DNA of 64,000 nucleotides from Anaerosporomusa subterranea (GTDB lineage: Bacteria > Bacillota > Negativicutes > Sporomusales > Acetonemataceae), in contig NZ_LSGP01000001.1 in assembly GCF_001611555.1 (NCBI RefSeq), positions 62,001 to 126,000 of the forward strand, in the 5' to 3' direction. The position numbers and the translations under genes were made by a program. Under the pieces are notes generated by a model that ran no database searches, was not told the DNA's origin, and saw nothing but the letters and a program-made list of their open reading frames with translations. Shown here in pieces: positions 29,834-37,930 of the stretch. Each line of letters starts with the position of its first letter. The first letter of the stretch is position 1.

Positions 29834-31105
29834 ATGATGATAGTCATAGGTGGGTTAATTGTAATTGCTACGATTTATTTTTTGCTAAAACGGTATGATT
29901 CCCGTTTGGTATTACTTGTGTCTGGGGTGCTAATGGCTGTATTGGCCGGTAAACCAATGGAAGCTTTCAATGCATTTGCGAAAAGCATGACCGAAGGTAG
30001 TTTGATTCAAGCAATCTGCTCAGTCATGGGTTTTGCTTTAGTGATGAAAGTTACAGGATGCGATAAGCATCTCATAAATTTCTTTGCAAAATGGCTGACC
30101 AAAGTACGGCCTCTACTAATACCTGGAGCTACACTTGCAACATTTGCCATCAATATTGCACTGCCAAGTGCGGCTGGTGCAGCGGCTGCCGTGGGTGCTA
30201 TTTTTATTCCGTTATTAATGTCAGCAGGTATTCATCCCGCTACTGCCGCTGCCGCAGTAAAGTCAGGCACTTATGGAAGTATGTTGAGCCCGGGACTTGC
30301 TCATAACGGAGTGGTGGCGAAACTGGCACAGGTAGATGTCATGACTGTAATCGGCGTACATTACCTGGCAGACATTGCATCCGTGGTAATTGCCGCATTG
30401 GGCGTTACTGCAGTGGCAGTCTTTCTGAAAGAACATAAAGGCTATGAACTAGCTGCGACCAATGCGGACGGCACACCGGCATCAGGGACACAAGTGATGA
30501 AGACTAACATTTTATATGCTTTTGTGCCGCTCATTCCCATTGTTATACTCTTATTGGGCGCTAGTGGCAAGGTACCTGTCTTCAAGATGGGTGTACCGCA
30601 GGCTATGCTGATCGGTTCGATTATCGCTCTTGTTGTTACAAGGAAGAATCCGGTTGAAGTTACTAAATCATTCTTTGACGGAATGGGTAACGCCTATGCC
30701 CAAATTATGGGTATCGTTATTGCCGCAGGTGTTTTTGTTAGTGGTATGAATGCGCTTGGTCTTGTTAATGCGTTCATTGCATTCATGCTCAATTCGACAG
30801 GCATTGTCAAATTGGCAGCTGCATTTGGTCCTTTCGCACTTGGCATTATCTCGGGTTCAGGTGACGCAGCCGCTTTCGCGTTTAATGAAGCGGTAACTCC
30901 TCATGCCCAGAAATTTGGTTTGGACGTTATCAGCATGGGCAGCATGGCTTCGTTAGGCGGAGCGCTCGGACGAACAATGTCTCCGATTACGGGCGCTACT
31001 ATAATTTTGGCTGGCATCGCGGGTGTCAATCCGATGGAAATTGCTAAGCGTAATACACCAGGCATGATCATTGCAATAATTGTTGCCATGTTTATTCTGC
31101 TATAA
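29834..31105 (+). CDS. DcuC-like anion carrier
   Basis: 423 aa, around 12 membrane helices, same superfamily as the carrier at 18301. Family-like segments: ALPSAAGAAAAVGAIFIPLLM, SGTYGSMLSPGLAHNGVV, GIISGSGDAAAFAFNEAVTPH, LGRTMSPITGATI. Start ATG at 29834 after AATGGAGGTATATTG. It is followed 47 bases later by an M20 amidohydrolase of the N-carbamoyl-amino-acid type, so the cargo may be a ureido acid or a related anion rather than a plain C4-dicarboxylate. This is inference from context. Confidence 0.82.
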   Translation: MMIVIGGLIVIATIYFLLKRYDSRLVLLVSGVLMAVLAGKPMEAFNAFAKSMTEGSLIQAICSVMGFALVMKVTGCDKHLINFFAKWLTKVRPLLIPGATLATFAINIALPSAAGAAAAVGAIFIPLLMSAGIHPATAAAAVKSGTYGSMLSPGLAHNGVVAKLAQVDVMTVIGVHYLADIASVVIAALGVTAVAVFLKEHKGYELAATNADGTPASGTQVMKTNILYAFVPLIPIVILLLGASGKVPVFKMGVPQAMLIGSIIALVVTRKNPVEVTKSFFDGMGNAYAQIMGIVIAAGVFVSGMNALGLVNAFIAFMLNSTGIVKLAAAFGPFALGIISGSGDAAAFAFNEAVTPHAQKFGLDVISMGSMASLGGALGRTMSPITGATIILAGIAGVNPMEIAKRNTPGMIIAIIVAMFILL

Positions 31106-31152
31106 TGGCTATACGCTCAGTAAACGGCTAATGCTATGTTGGAGGGGTTTAA

Positions 31153-32403
31153 ATGGTTAATAGTAAAAGGATTGAGAAATGGTTTAGTCAACTAGCAGTT
31201 GTTGGCACAGATGCTGGTGGCGGTTTCACTCGACTTGCTTTTAGTGACTCTGATTGGCAAGTACGAGATATTGTTATCGAACTTATGCAAAATGCTGGTC
31301 TCACAGTGCGGTTTGATGCATTTGGCAACATTATCGGTCGGCGTGAGGGAAAAAATCCCGATGCTCCTGTTGTAATGCTTGGCTCACACACCGACAGTGT
31401 GCCTAATGGCGGTAATTTTGACGGAGTACTGGGTGTACTGGCGGCCATTGAGGCAGTGCAATGCATGCAGGAAAGTGGTGAAGAAAACTACCACCCTATC
31501 GAAGTGGTCGTATTTATGGCAGAGGAATCTAGCCGCTTCGGATATGCTACTCTAGGAAGCAAGGTTTTTTGCGGTAAGATTTCGCTTGAGAATTTAGAGT
31601 CTTATAAAGACAAACAGGGCATATCACTAGCGCAGGAAATGCGACTGCGCGGTCTTGTTCCGGAAAAAATTGCCCAGGCCTGTTACACCGGCGAGATAAA
31701 ATCATTCCTAGAACTGCATATTGAGCAAGGAAAAGCGCTAGAACTAACAGGCCACCAAATTGGGGTGGTCACAGGTATTGCCGCACCAACTCGCTTGCGG
31801 TTAATGGTTACTGGCATGGCGGATCACTCCGGTGCTACGCCAATGAACATGCGTCAAGATGCGCTAACAGCTGCTGCCGAGATTATTCTACAAGTAGAGG
31901 CACTGGCTACAGCAGAATTGCAAAATGGCGTTGTAGGAACAACAGGTATAGTTAAAGCTGAGCCGGGCGTTATGAATGTAATCCCTGGCCGAGTCGAATT
32001 GGGAATAGATATTCGCGGCATATCTTCTGATAGTAAGCATCGGGTTATCGACAACCTTGTTGCCGCTGTGGACAGTATCAAAGACCGCCGCGGTGTTGGG
32101 GTTGAAATCGTCACGCTTACCGACGACACGCCTGTGCAGATCTCAGGAGAAATGATTGATTTCCTGGACGATATCTGTAAACAGTTTCCGTACCCGACCA
32201 TGCGGATGCCGAGCGGCGCTGGTCACGACGCTATGCATATTGCTGCCATTGCCGAAACGGGGATGCTGTTTATTCCGTGCCGGGGAGGAATAAGCCATAA
32301 CCCTGGAGAATGGGCATCAATAGATGATATCGTAGCAGGAACGGAAATAGTCTTAGCTGCAGTTCGTAAACTCGCCAGTCAAGAATTCTCCTGGCAAAAG
32401 TAA
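31153..32403 (+). CDS. M20 family N-carbamoyl-L-amino-acid hydrolase / allantoate amidohydrolase
   Basis: 416-aa zinc-dependent cytosolic amidohydrolase of the hydantoinase/carbamoylase group. Metal-binding signatures: LGSHTDSVPNGGNFDGVLG (His and Asp), FMAEESSRFG (Glu pair), LHIEQGKALE (His) and the C-terminal MPSGAGHDAMHIA and RGGISHNPGEW. The dimerisation insert (residues about 210-330) is present. It removes carbamoyl or similar groups from ureido acids; specificity between allantoate, ureidopropionate and carbamoyl-amino acids is not readable. Ribosome site TTGGAGGGG. Operon partner of the upstream carrier. Confidence 0.88.
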   Translation: MVNSKRIEKWFSQLAVVGTDAGGGFTRLAFSDSDWQVRDIVIELMQNAGLTVRFDAFGNIIGRREGKNPDAPVVMLGSHTDSVPNGGNFDGVLGVLAAIEAVQCMQESGEENYHPIEVVVFMAEESSRFGYATLGSKVFCGKISLENLESYKDKQGISLAQEMRLRGLVPEKIAQACYTGEIKSFLELHIEQGKALELTGHQIGVVTGIAAPTRLRLMVTGMADHSGATPMNMRQDALTAAAEIILQVEALATAELQNGVVGTTGIVKAEPGVMNVIPGRVELGIDIRGISSDSKHRVIDNLVAAVDSIKDRRGVGVEIVTLTDDTPVQISGEMIDFLDDICKQFPYPTMRMPSGAGHDAMHIAAIAETGMLFIPCRGGISHNPGEWASIDDIVAGTEIVLAAVRKLASQEFSWQK

Positions 32404-32416
32404 GCTAAGTAATAAG

Positions 32417-33394
32417 TCAAAGCAACTCTCGACGCAGTTCCTCGCCTGACTTTGGCGACAGCCAAGCGAAGGGAATGTCAAATACCGTGCAAGCGCCAGT
32501 GAACTTATGCTGTGCCAAGCGGTAAGTCGCTCTGGCGTAAGCCACTAGTACACTGGACGTAAACTCGGGGTTGCTATCCAGTTTCAGCCCGAATTCAATA
32601 ACATGGCCGACCGCGGGGCTGGTCTTACCGCTGCGTAAGACAACGCCGCCGTGAGGAATACCTGTATGGTTGGCTTGGAACTCCTCTTCCGACAGGAAGG
32701 TAACATGTGTTTCGTAGCCAGCAAAATAATGCGGCATAGTTTTGATTTTTGTTTCGATGGCGGCAAGATCAGCGCCGGGCTGAGCCACCACATAACAATC
32801 GCGAATATGAGATTCAGCCGAGCTGCTAGCCGGATTTTGACCAGAGCGTACAGCAGAGACGATTGCCTCTCTAGGAATGGTATATTGTTTCGCTTCTTTT
32901 ACACCGGGAACATGTCTTAACGCGTCAGAATGACCCTGACTCACGCCCTTACCCCAGAAAGTGTAGTCTGTGCCTTGCGGCAGGACAGCGCCTGCCAGTA
33001 AGCGGTTGAGCGAGAAAAGCCCTGGGTCCCAGCCGACAGAAATTGTCGCAACCGTTCCCGCTTCTTTGGCCACCTGGTCCATGGTCGCGAAGTATCCGGG
33101 AATTTTGGCGTGAGTGTCAAAACTATCGACAGTGTTAAACAGTGCTGCTAATTGAGGACCTTGCTCGACGAGATCGGTGGCAGAACCGCCACAGAGCAGC
33201 ATAACGTCAACCTTTTCTCGATAATTTGCGACATCGGCCAGGAATACGGCAGGCACGCCGCTGTTTGTTTCCGTTAGATGACGCCGGGAAAACACCGCTA
33301 CTAGCTCCATATCAGGATTATGCTTTACTGCCAGTTCGGCGCCTTTGCCGAGATTACCATAGCCAACAATGCCAATGCGAATTTTTTGCATCAT
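32417..33394 (-). CDS. ddh: meso-Diaminopimelate dehydrogenase
   Basis: 325 aa. NADPH-dependent one-step synthesis of meso-DAP for lysine and peptidoglycan. Rossmann motif RIGIVGYGNLGKGAE, CGGSATDL, SFDTHAKIP, and ISVGWDPGLFSLNR are typical of Ddh. Start at 33394 or 33391 (tandem ATG) with AGGAGG upstream; longer frames lack a ribosome site. Convergent with the carbamoylase gene, with 13 bases between them. Confidence 0.92.
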   Translation of the reverse strand: MMQKIRIGIVGYGNLGKGAELAVKHNPDMELVAVFSRRHLTETNSGVPAVFLADVANYREKVDVMLLCGGSATDLVEQGPQLAALFNTVDSFDTHAKIPGYFATMDQVAKEAGTVATISVGWDPGLFSLNRLLAGAVLPQGTDYTFWGKGVSQGHSDALRHVPGVKEAKQYTIPREAIVSAVRSGQNPASSSAESHIRDCYVVAQPGADLAAIETKIKTMPHYFAGYETHVTFLSEEEFQANHTGIPHGGVVLRSGKTSPAVGHVIEFGLKLDSNPEFTSSVLVAYARATYRLAQHKFTGACTVFDIPFAWLSPKSGEELRRELL

Positions 33395-33514
33395 GATGAG
33401 CCTCCTATTGTAAGTGAATGATAGCAACTAGTCGTGAGCTAAGTACTATGCTATTATATGAGGAAATGCCTGCTCAATTCAATAGGCCGACAAGATAAAT
33501 CGTAACAAGAATTA

Positions 33515-33543
33515 TTGACTTCTCCGTCGCTTCATGAAATAAT
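33515..33543 (+). promoter_or_regulatory. Probable promoter of the DUF815 ATPase gene
   Basis: TTGACT, 17 bases, AATAAT. A GC-rich hairpin (GCCCCCCTG...CAGCGGGGGC, about 33588-33622) lies between it and the gene, followed by GGTTTTG, so part of transcription may stop there. Confidence 0.5.
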
Positions 33544-33669
33544 GTATACATAGTACCGAGAAAAAAACCATTTGTACGCGTAACCAAGCCCCCCTGTCGC
33601 ACTTTGTCGTGCAGCGGGGGCGGTTTTGTAAGTAGTAGAAATTGTTTGAAACTGCTAAGGAGGACTAGG

Positions 33670-34923
33670 ATGGCTACGGTTTTTTCAGAACTGGAAAAGT
33701 TACTCGTGTATCGGAATCTGTTGCAGGACGACTTGGTCAAAAAGCTCGCAGCCCTCGAGACGGGAGAAGAGTACCTGCTAAACTATGAACTCGCTGGAGA
33801 ACTTATACAATTTGCCGAGGAAACAGGCTTGAGCGGCAATCTTCCGCTTAGCTACATACTCTATCAAATTGGCTGTGGCAAGAATGTCTTTAGCAGCACT
33901 GCTGAAAAAGACGGTAATCGAGTTGGCAAGGATTTGTTGAAAGCAGTTACTCATGATGTTGTTATTCTAAAAAAGCTGCTCAACACCGGCTTGAAGTTCG
34001 GTACGGCTGACAGCTTTATTGCTAATTATCAGCCTACTCACCCGCAAACGACCAGCAGTTTTACGGCATTGCAGGATTACTTTTATGATAAAACTGCAAC
34101 CTACTCGCCTGAACAGATTGCAGTCTTTTTGAGCCAGCTCTATGCCCGCTACGGTTATGGCGAGATGGCAACCTGCACTGCTTTTAAGTGGGATTGGAAT
34201 CAAGGGTTGGTAGGGGTAAAGCATGCTGACCCCGTGCAATTAGAGGATATTGTCGGCTATGAACGCCAAAAACAGACGCTGATTGAGAATACGGAAGCTT
34301 TTATTGCCGGCAGACCGGCGAATAATGTGTTGCTTGTCGGCGCTAGAGGAACTGGCAAATCCACCTCTGTTAAAGCGTTGGCAAACCGTTATTACGATCA
34401 AGGGCTTCGGCTGGTCGAAGCATCGAAAAGAGATCTGGAGTGCTTGCCAGCCATCATGAATGCCTTGCGGCCGTGGGGCAAGAAGTTCATCGTTTTTCTT
34501 GACGATTTGTCGTTTGAAGAATTTGAGGTAGGCTATAAGAATCTTAAATCGGTGATGGATGGCGGTCTGGAGGCCAAGCCTGAAAATGTGCTCATTTATG
34601 CAACTTCGAACCGCAGACATCTTGTCCGCGAGGTTTGGAACGACCGTGCAGGCGATGAATTGCACAACCAGGACACTATCAACGAAAAGATATCCTTGTC
34701 AGACCGGTTTGGCATCACGCTGACGTTTGCTTCGCCCAATCAGGAAGAATACTTGAATATCGTCGAGAAAATCGCCAAGAAAAATGATATCCCATTGAGC
34801 CTGGCGGAATTGCGTTCGCAAGCCTTGCGCTGGGAAATGGCGCATTCCGGACGTTCCGGTAGACTTGCCCGGCAATTTATTGCCAATCTCTCTGGAAAAA
34901 CAGTTGAAAAAGGCCGAGAGTAA
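33670..34923 (+). CDS. DUF815-family AAA ATPase
   Basis: 417 aa, cytoplasmic. N-terminal helical part (about 1-200) of unknown role, then a P-loop ATPase: VGYERQKQTLIENTEAF, Walker A VGARGTGKST, Walker B FIVFLDDLSFEEFE, sensor IYATSNRRHLV, and the C-terminal SDRFGITLTFASPNQEEYL. This is the DUF815 family, widespread in Firmicutes and proteobacteria, function not established. Start at 33670 with AAGGAGG; the frame upstream is leader. Terminator at 34931-34965. Confidence 0.88.
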   Translation: MATVFSELEKLLVYRNLLQDDLVKKLAALETGEEYLLNYELAGELIQFAEETGLSGNLPLSYILYQIGCGKNVFSSTAEKDGNRVGKDLLKAVTHDVVILKKLLNTGLKFGTADSFIANYQPTHPQTTSSFTALQDYFYDKTATYSPEQIAVFLSQLYARYGYGEMATCTAFKWDWNQGLVGVKHADPVQLEDIVGYERQKQTLIENTEAFIAGRPANNVLLVGARGTGKSTSVKALANRYYDQGLRLVEASKRDLECLPAIMNALRPWGKKFIVFLDDLSFEEFEVGYKNLKSVMDGGLEAKPENVLIYATSNRRHLVREVWNDRAGDELHNQDTINEKISLSDRFGITLTFASPNQEEYLNIVEKIAKKNDIPLSLAELRSQALRWEMAHSGRSGRLARQFIANLSGKTVEKGRE

Positions 34924-34930
34924 CTAGAAG

Positions 34931-34965
34931 ATCCTGCAACCGGTGAGGGCTTGCAGGATTTTCTT
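34931..34965 (+). terminator. Rho-independent terminator
   Basis: ATCCTGCAA / TTGCAGGAT stem followed by TTTTCTT, just after the DUF815 gene. Confidence 0.8.
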
Positions 34966-35015
34966 ACTTCAATAGTAAATATAGTCTCAAGATAATTTGA
35001 AAAAGGACGTGAATT

Positions 35016-35795
35016 TTGGTGAAAATGCCAGTACTATTTGTCGGACACGGCTCGCCGATGAACATCATCTCTGACAACACGTATACACGTAGCCTAACCG
35101 CCTTGGGCGAGACTATGGTTAGGCCCAAGGCGGTTCTTGTTGTATCGGCTCATTGGCAAACCAGAAAGACCTTTGTCAGCTCTGCTAAGACGCCGCCGAC
35201 TATCTATGACTTTTACGGCTTTCCACCAGAGTTGTATCGCGAGAAATATCCCTGTCCGGGCGCGCCGGAGCAGGCTGAGTCAGTTCAGAAAGTGGCGCCA
35301 GGAGAAATATACGCAGATCCAGGCCGAGGCATTGACCATGCAGGCTGGGCGGTATTAAAATTTATGTATCCTGACGCCGATATTCCGGTCATGCAAATGA
35401 GTCTGGATGTAATGAAGTCACCGCGTGAGCATTATGAGCTTGGCAAGAAATTGGCAGCGCTACGTCATGAGGGAATATTGATTATCGGCAGCGGCAACAT
35501 GGTGCATAATCTATCCAGGGTAAACTTTGAACACTTATATGGTGAAACGTATCCATGGGCTGTCGAGTTTGATCGTGTCTTAACTGAACTGATAGAAGCT
35601 GGCGATCACGACAGCTTGATTGCATATGACAGATTGCCCAACACCAAGCTGGCAATCCCTACTAATGAGCACTATCTGCCGATGCTGTACACGTTGGCAC
35701 TCAAAGAAAAGACTGACACACTTGAGTTTATCTGTACAGACATGCAGAATGGCTCCATTTCGATGCGCAGCTTCATGATTACTGAGGCGAAATAA
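35016..35795 (+). CDS. LigB-family extradiol dioxygenase (4,5-DOPA dioxygenase-like)
   Basis: 259 aa, related to E. coli YgiD and plant DODA. Metal-binding histidines in VGHGSPMN, VVSAHWQT and GNMVHNL, with TNEHYLPMLYTL near the end, all in place. E. coli YgiD opens catechol rings in vitro; the physiological substrate in anaerobes is unknown, and an oxygen-using activity would be odd in a strict anaerobe. Three start codons lie close together: TTG 35016, GTG 35019 and ATG 35025. The first has the best spacing to AAAGGA. Confidence 0.85.
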   Translation: MVKMPVLFVGHGSPMNIISDNTYTRSLTALGETMVRPKAVLVVSAHWQTRKTFVSSAKTPPTIYDFYGFPPELYREKYPCPGAPEQAESVQKVAPGEIYADPGRGIDHAGWAVLKFMYPDADIPVMQMSLDVMKSPREHYELGKKLAALRHEGILIIGSGNMVHNLSRVNFEHLYGETYPWAVEFDRVLTELIEAGDHDSLIAYDRLPNTKLAIPTNEHYLPMLYTLALKEKTDTLEFICTDMQNGSISMRSFMITEAK

Positions 35796-35855
35796 GAGTG
35801 GAAATGTGTGTGTCTTTAACGACGTCTCCCCCTCTAGAGAGCTATTGTTAGGGGC

Positions 35856-35883
35856 TTGACAATCGTCTGATCGGTGGTATACT
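35856..35883 (+). promoter_or_regulatory. Promoter of glycine riboswitch unit 1
   Basis: TTGACA, 16 bases, TATACT; transcription starts about 30 bases before the riboswitch. Confidence 0.8.
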
Positions 35884-35911
35884 TATCACATTGGTCGTCA
35901 AAATTTAATAC

Positions 35912-36078
35912 TTGTGTCCATGTGAAGTCTGCGGGAAAGTGGCCTCGGCCTACCAAACCGTAGATGGATGGAACTCTGGAGAGCCCCTAGAAAGTAACTG
36001 TACTTTGCTAGGGCGCCGAAGGGGCAAGTCAACGGCGTAAGCTGCTGATGAAACTCTCAGGCAAAAGGACAGAGCAAT
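35912..36078 (+). ncRNA. Glycine riboswitch, copy 1 (one full aptamer plus a 5' partial aptamer)
   Basis: Full aptamer core: CTGGAGAGCCCC, GCGCCGAAGGGGCAAG, GAAACTCTCAGGCAAAAGGACAGAG (split as conserved blocks over 35975-36074). Upstream, 35912-35970 holds CTGCGGGAAAGTGGCC and ACCGTAGATGG, which looks like a decayed first aptamer; singlet glycine riboswitches with such ghost aptamers are known. It controls a LivK-type lipoprotein gene through the hairpins at 36127-36179. Confidence 0.92.
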
Positions 36079-36126
36079 CGGTTGCTGTGCGGATTTTTCG
36101 CATTGCATCGCTTTTGTCATTCTTCA

Positions 36127-36179
36127 GAGTCAAATCGTGTGATTTGACTCTTTCTGTTTTTAAAGTCAAATCACACGAT
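36127..36179 (+). promoter_or_regulatory. Expression platform of glycine riboswitch 1
   Basis: GAGTCAAATC-GTGT-GATTTGACTC followed by TTTCTGTTTTT is a terminator (36127-36161). The right-hand arm can instead pair with AGTCAAATCACACGAT at 36164-36179, a 16-base exact complement of 36134-36149, which would break the terminator. Confidence 0.75.
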
Positions 36180-36191
36180 GCAGAGAGAGCG

Positions 36192-36229
36192 AACCACAGA
36201 GTGCGCAGAGGCCACAGAGGGTACGCAGA
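36192..36229. repeat. ACAGAG-family repeat, partial copy D
   Basis: GAACCACAGAG...CAGAGGCCACAGAGGG: only the left half of the family, lying between the riboswitch and the first lipoprotein gene. Confidence 0.55.
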
Positions 36230-36268
36230 GAGTTTCGAAAAGTTGCAATTGTGAAAGGGGTTTTTCTG

Positions 36269-37435
36269 ATGAAACAATCTAGACTAATGGCAGCGGTGGT
36301 ATTATCTATTTTTCTATTCACGCTTATTTTGAGCGGCTGTGGCGGCGGTTCAGCCTCCAAGGATATTAAGATTGGTCTCTTAAATGAAATGACAGGCGGC
36401 AACGCGACCTTTGGCACTTCGTCAGCTAATGGCGCAAAAATGGCGATTAAAGAAGCCAATGCCAAGGGTGGCGTCCTCGGTAAACAGATTCAGGCTGTTA
36501 TTGCTGACAATAAAAGTGAACCGTCTGAGTCGGTCAATGCCATGACCAAACTGGTGACTCAAGACAAAGTCGTGGCCGTAACCGGGATCTTCGCTAGCTC
36601 GAATGCGATTGCCGCATCGAGTGTGGCTGAAGCCAGCAAAATGCCATTTTTAGCGGTGGGTGCGACCAACCCGAAGGTTACGGTAGATGAAAAGAGCGGC
36701 AAAGTTAAAGACTACACCTTCCGCGTCTGTTTCATTGATCCGTTTCAAGGAACAGTGGGCGCAAACTTTGTTCTGAGTACGTTGAAACTCAAACAAGCTG
36801 CGGTTTTGATTGATAGCAGCAGCGATTATAGTAAAGGCCTGGCGGCATTCTTTAAAGAAGCATTCACTAAGGGTGGCGGCAGCATTTTGGCAGAAGAATC
36901 CTATCTGCAAAAAGACCAGGACTTCAAGACCATCCTAACCAAGGTTAAGGCACTTAATCCACAAGTCATCTATGTACCAGGCTATTATGAAGAAGTTGGT
37001 AAAATCGTTAAACAAGCTCGTGAACTGGGAATCACAGCCCCGATTATCGGTGGCGACGGCTGGGATTCGCCGAAACTGGTAGAGATCGGCACGGCACCTG
37101 CCTTGAACAATACCTATTTCACCAACCATTACTCAGTGGATGACACCAGCGCTGCTTCCAAGACCTTTGTCGAAGCCTATAAAAAGGAATATGGTCAAGC
37201 GCCAGATGCGCTGGCAGTGCTTGGTTATGATGCCGCTAATGTACTGATTGACGCGATTAAACGCGCCAACAGTACGGAAGCTGCTAAAATCCGTGAGGCA
37301 TTAGCCGCGACGAAGGATATCGCGGCAGTCACAGGATCGACCACCTTAAACGCATCACATGACGCAGTTAAGAGCGCGGTAATCATCGAAATGAAGGACG
37401 GCAAACAAATGTATAAGGCGACAGTTAAACCGTAA
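36269..37435 (+). CDS. LivK-type amino-acid ABC substrate-binding lipoprotein 1
   Basis: 388 aa. Signal peptide with lipobox LILSGC (Cys near residue 26), then a type I periplasmic binding fold of the Leu/Ile/Val family: KIGLLNEMTGGNATFG, NAKGGVLGKQIQAVIADNKS, ATNPKVTVDEKSGKVKDYTFR, YSKGLAAFFKEAF, YVPGYYEEVGKIVKQARELG, GGDGWDSPKLVEIG. Start at the ATG at 36269 after AAAGGGG. Under a glycine riboswitch, so the ligand may be glycine or a small related amino acid. No Liv permease or ATPase gene is nearby, so it must share one elsewhere. Terminator at 37437-37486. Nearly identical in layout to the next gene. Confidence 0.93.
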   Translation: MKQSRLMAAVVLSIFLFTLILSGCGGGSASKDIKIGLLNEMTGGNATFGTSSANGAKMAIKEANAKGGVLGKQIQAVIADNKSEPSESVNAMTKLVTQDKVVAVTGIFASSNAIAASSVAEASKMPFLAVGATNPKVTVDEKSGKVKDYTFRVCFIDPFQGTVGANFVLSTLKLKQAAVLIDSSSDYSKGLAAFFKEAFTKGGGSILAEESYLQKDQDFKTILTKVKALNPQVIYVPGYYEEVGKIVKQARELGITAPIIGGDGWDSPKLVEIGTAPALNNTYFTNHYSVDDTSAASKTFVEAYKKEYGQAPDALAVLGYDAANVLIDAIKRANSTEAAKIREALAATKDIAAVTGSTTLNASHDAVKSAVIIEMKDGKQMYKATVKP

Positions 37436-37436
37436 A

Positions 37437-37486
37437 AAATAAACTCCTGCTATGGTGACTAAATCTTAGCAGGAGTTTATTTTTAT
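37437..37486 (+). terminator. Rho-independent terminator
   Basis: AATAAACTCCTGCTA / TAGCAGGAGTTTATT long stem with T-rich tail after lipoprotein gene 1. Confidence 0.9.
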
Positions 37487-37527
37487 CATTATTATGATTG
37501 CCAGGGATTTTTTTGCTACGTTAATGC

Positions 37528-37555
37528 TTGACAAAGTTCTTCCTGGTGCTATAAT
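37528..37555 (+). promoter_or_regulatory. Promoter of glycine riboswitch unit 2
   Basis: TTGACA, 16 bases, TATAAT, in the same position relative to the riboswitch as in unit 1. Confidence 0.85.
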
Positions 37556-37583
37556 TGTAACATCGATTATTAAAAATTAAATA

Positions 37584-37750
37584 CTTGTGTCCATGAGAAG
37601 TCTGCGGGAGAGTGGCCTCAACCCTACTGAACCGTAGATGGATGGAACTCTGGAGAGCCCCTAGAAAGTGACTGTACTTGCTAGGGCGCCGAAGGGGCAA
37701 GTCGGCGGCGAAGGCTGCTGATGAAACTCTCAGGCAAAAGGACAGAGCAA
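37584..37750 (+). ncRNA. Glycine riboswitch, copy 2
   Basis: Same architecture and near-identical core as copy 1: CTGGAGAGCCCC, GCGCCGAAGGGGCAAG, GAAACTCTCAGG, AAAGGACAGAG. In the 5' partial aptamer this copy reads GCGGGAGAGTGGCC, keeping the GGAGAG start of a real aptamer where copy 1 has GGAAAG, which supports the view that it is a decayed first aptamer. Confidence 0.92.
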
Positions 37751-37799
37751 TCGTTGCTATGCGGGATGTTCCGCATCGCTTCACAATTGTCACTCTCAA

Positions 37800-37850
37800 G
37801 AGTCAAATCGTGCGGTTTGGCTTTTTCTGTTTTTAAAGCCAAATCACACG
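37800..37850 (+). promoter_or_regulatory. Expression platform of glycine riboswitch 2
   Basis: AGTCAAATC-GTGC-GGTTTGGCT then TTTTTCTGTTTTT, with the alternative partner AGCCAAATCACACG at 37837-37850. Relative to copy 1 an A-T pair of the alternative helix has become G-C (GACT/AGTC to GGCT/AGCC), which supports that pairing. Confidence 0.7.
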
Positions 37851-37930
37851 GAAGGGCAGGCTCCTGTGCCTGCCTCTTGAGGGCCCGCAGAGGTTGCGGC
37901 AAATTTCCTAATAAAGAGAGGAGTTTTCTA

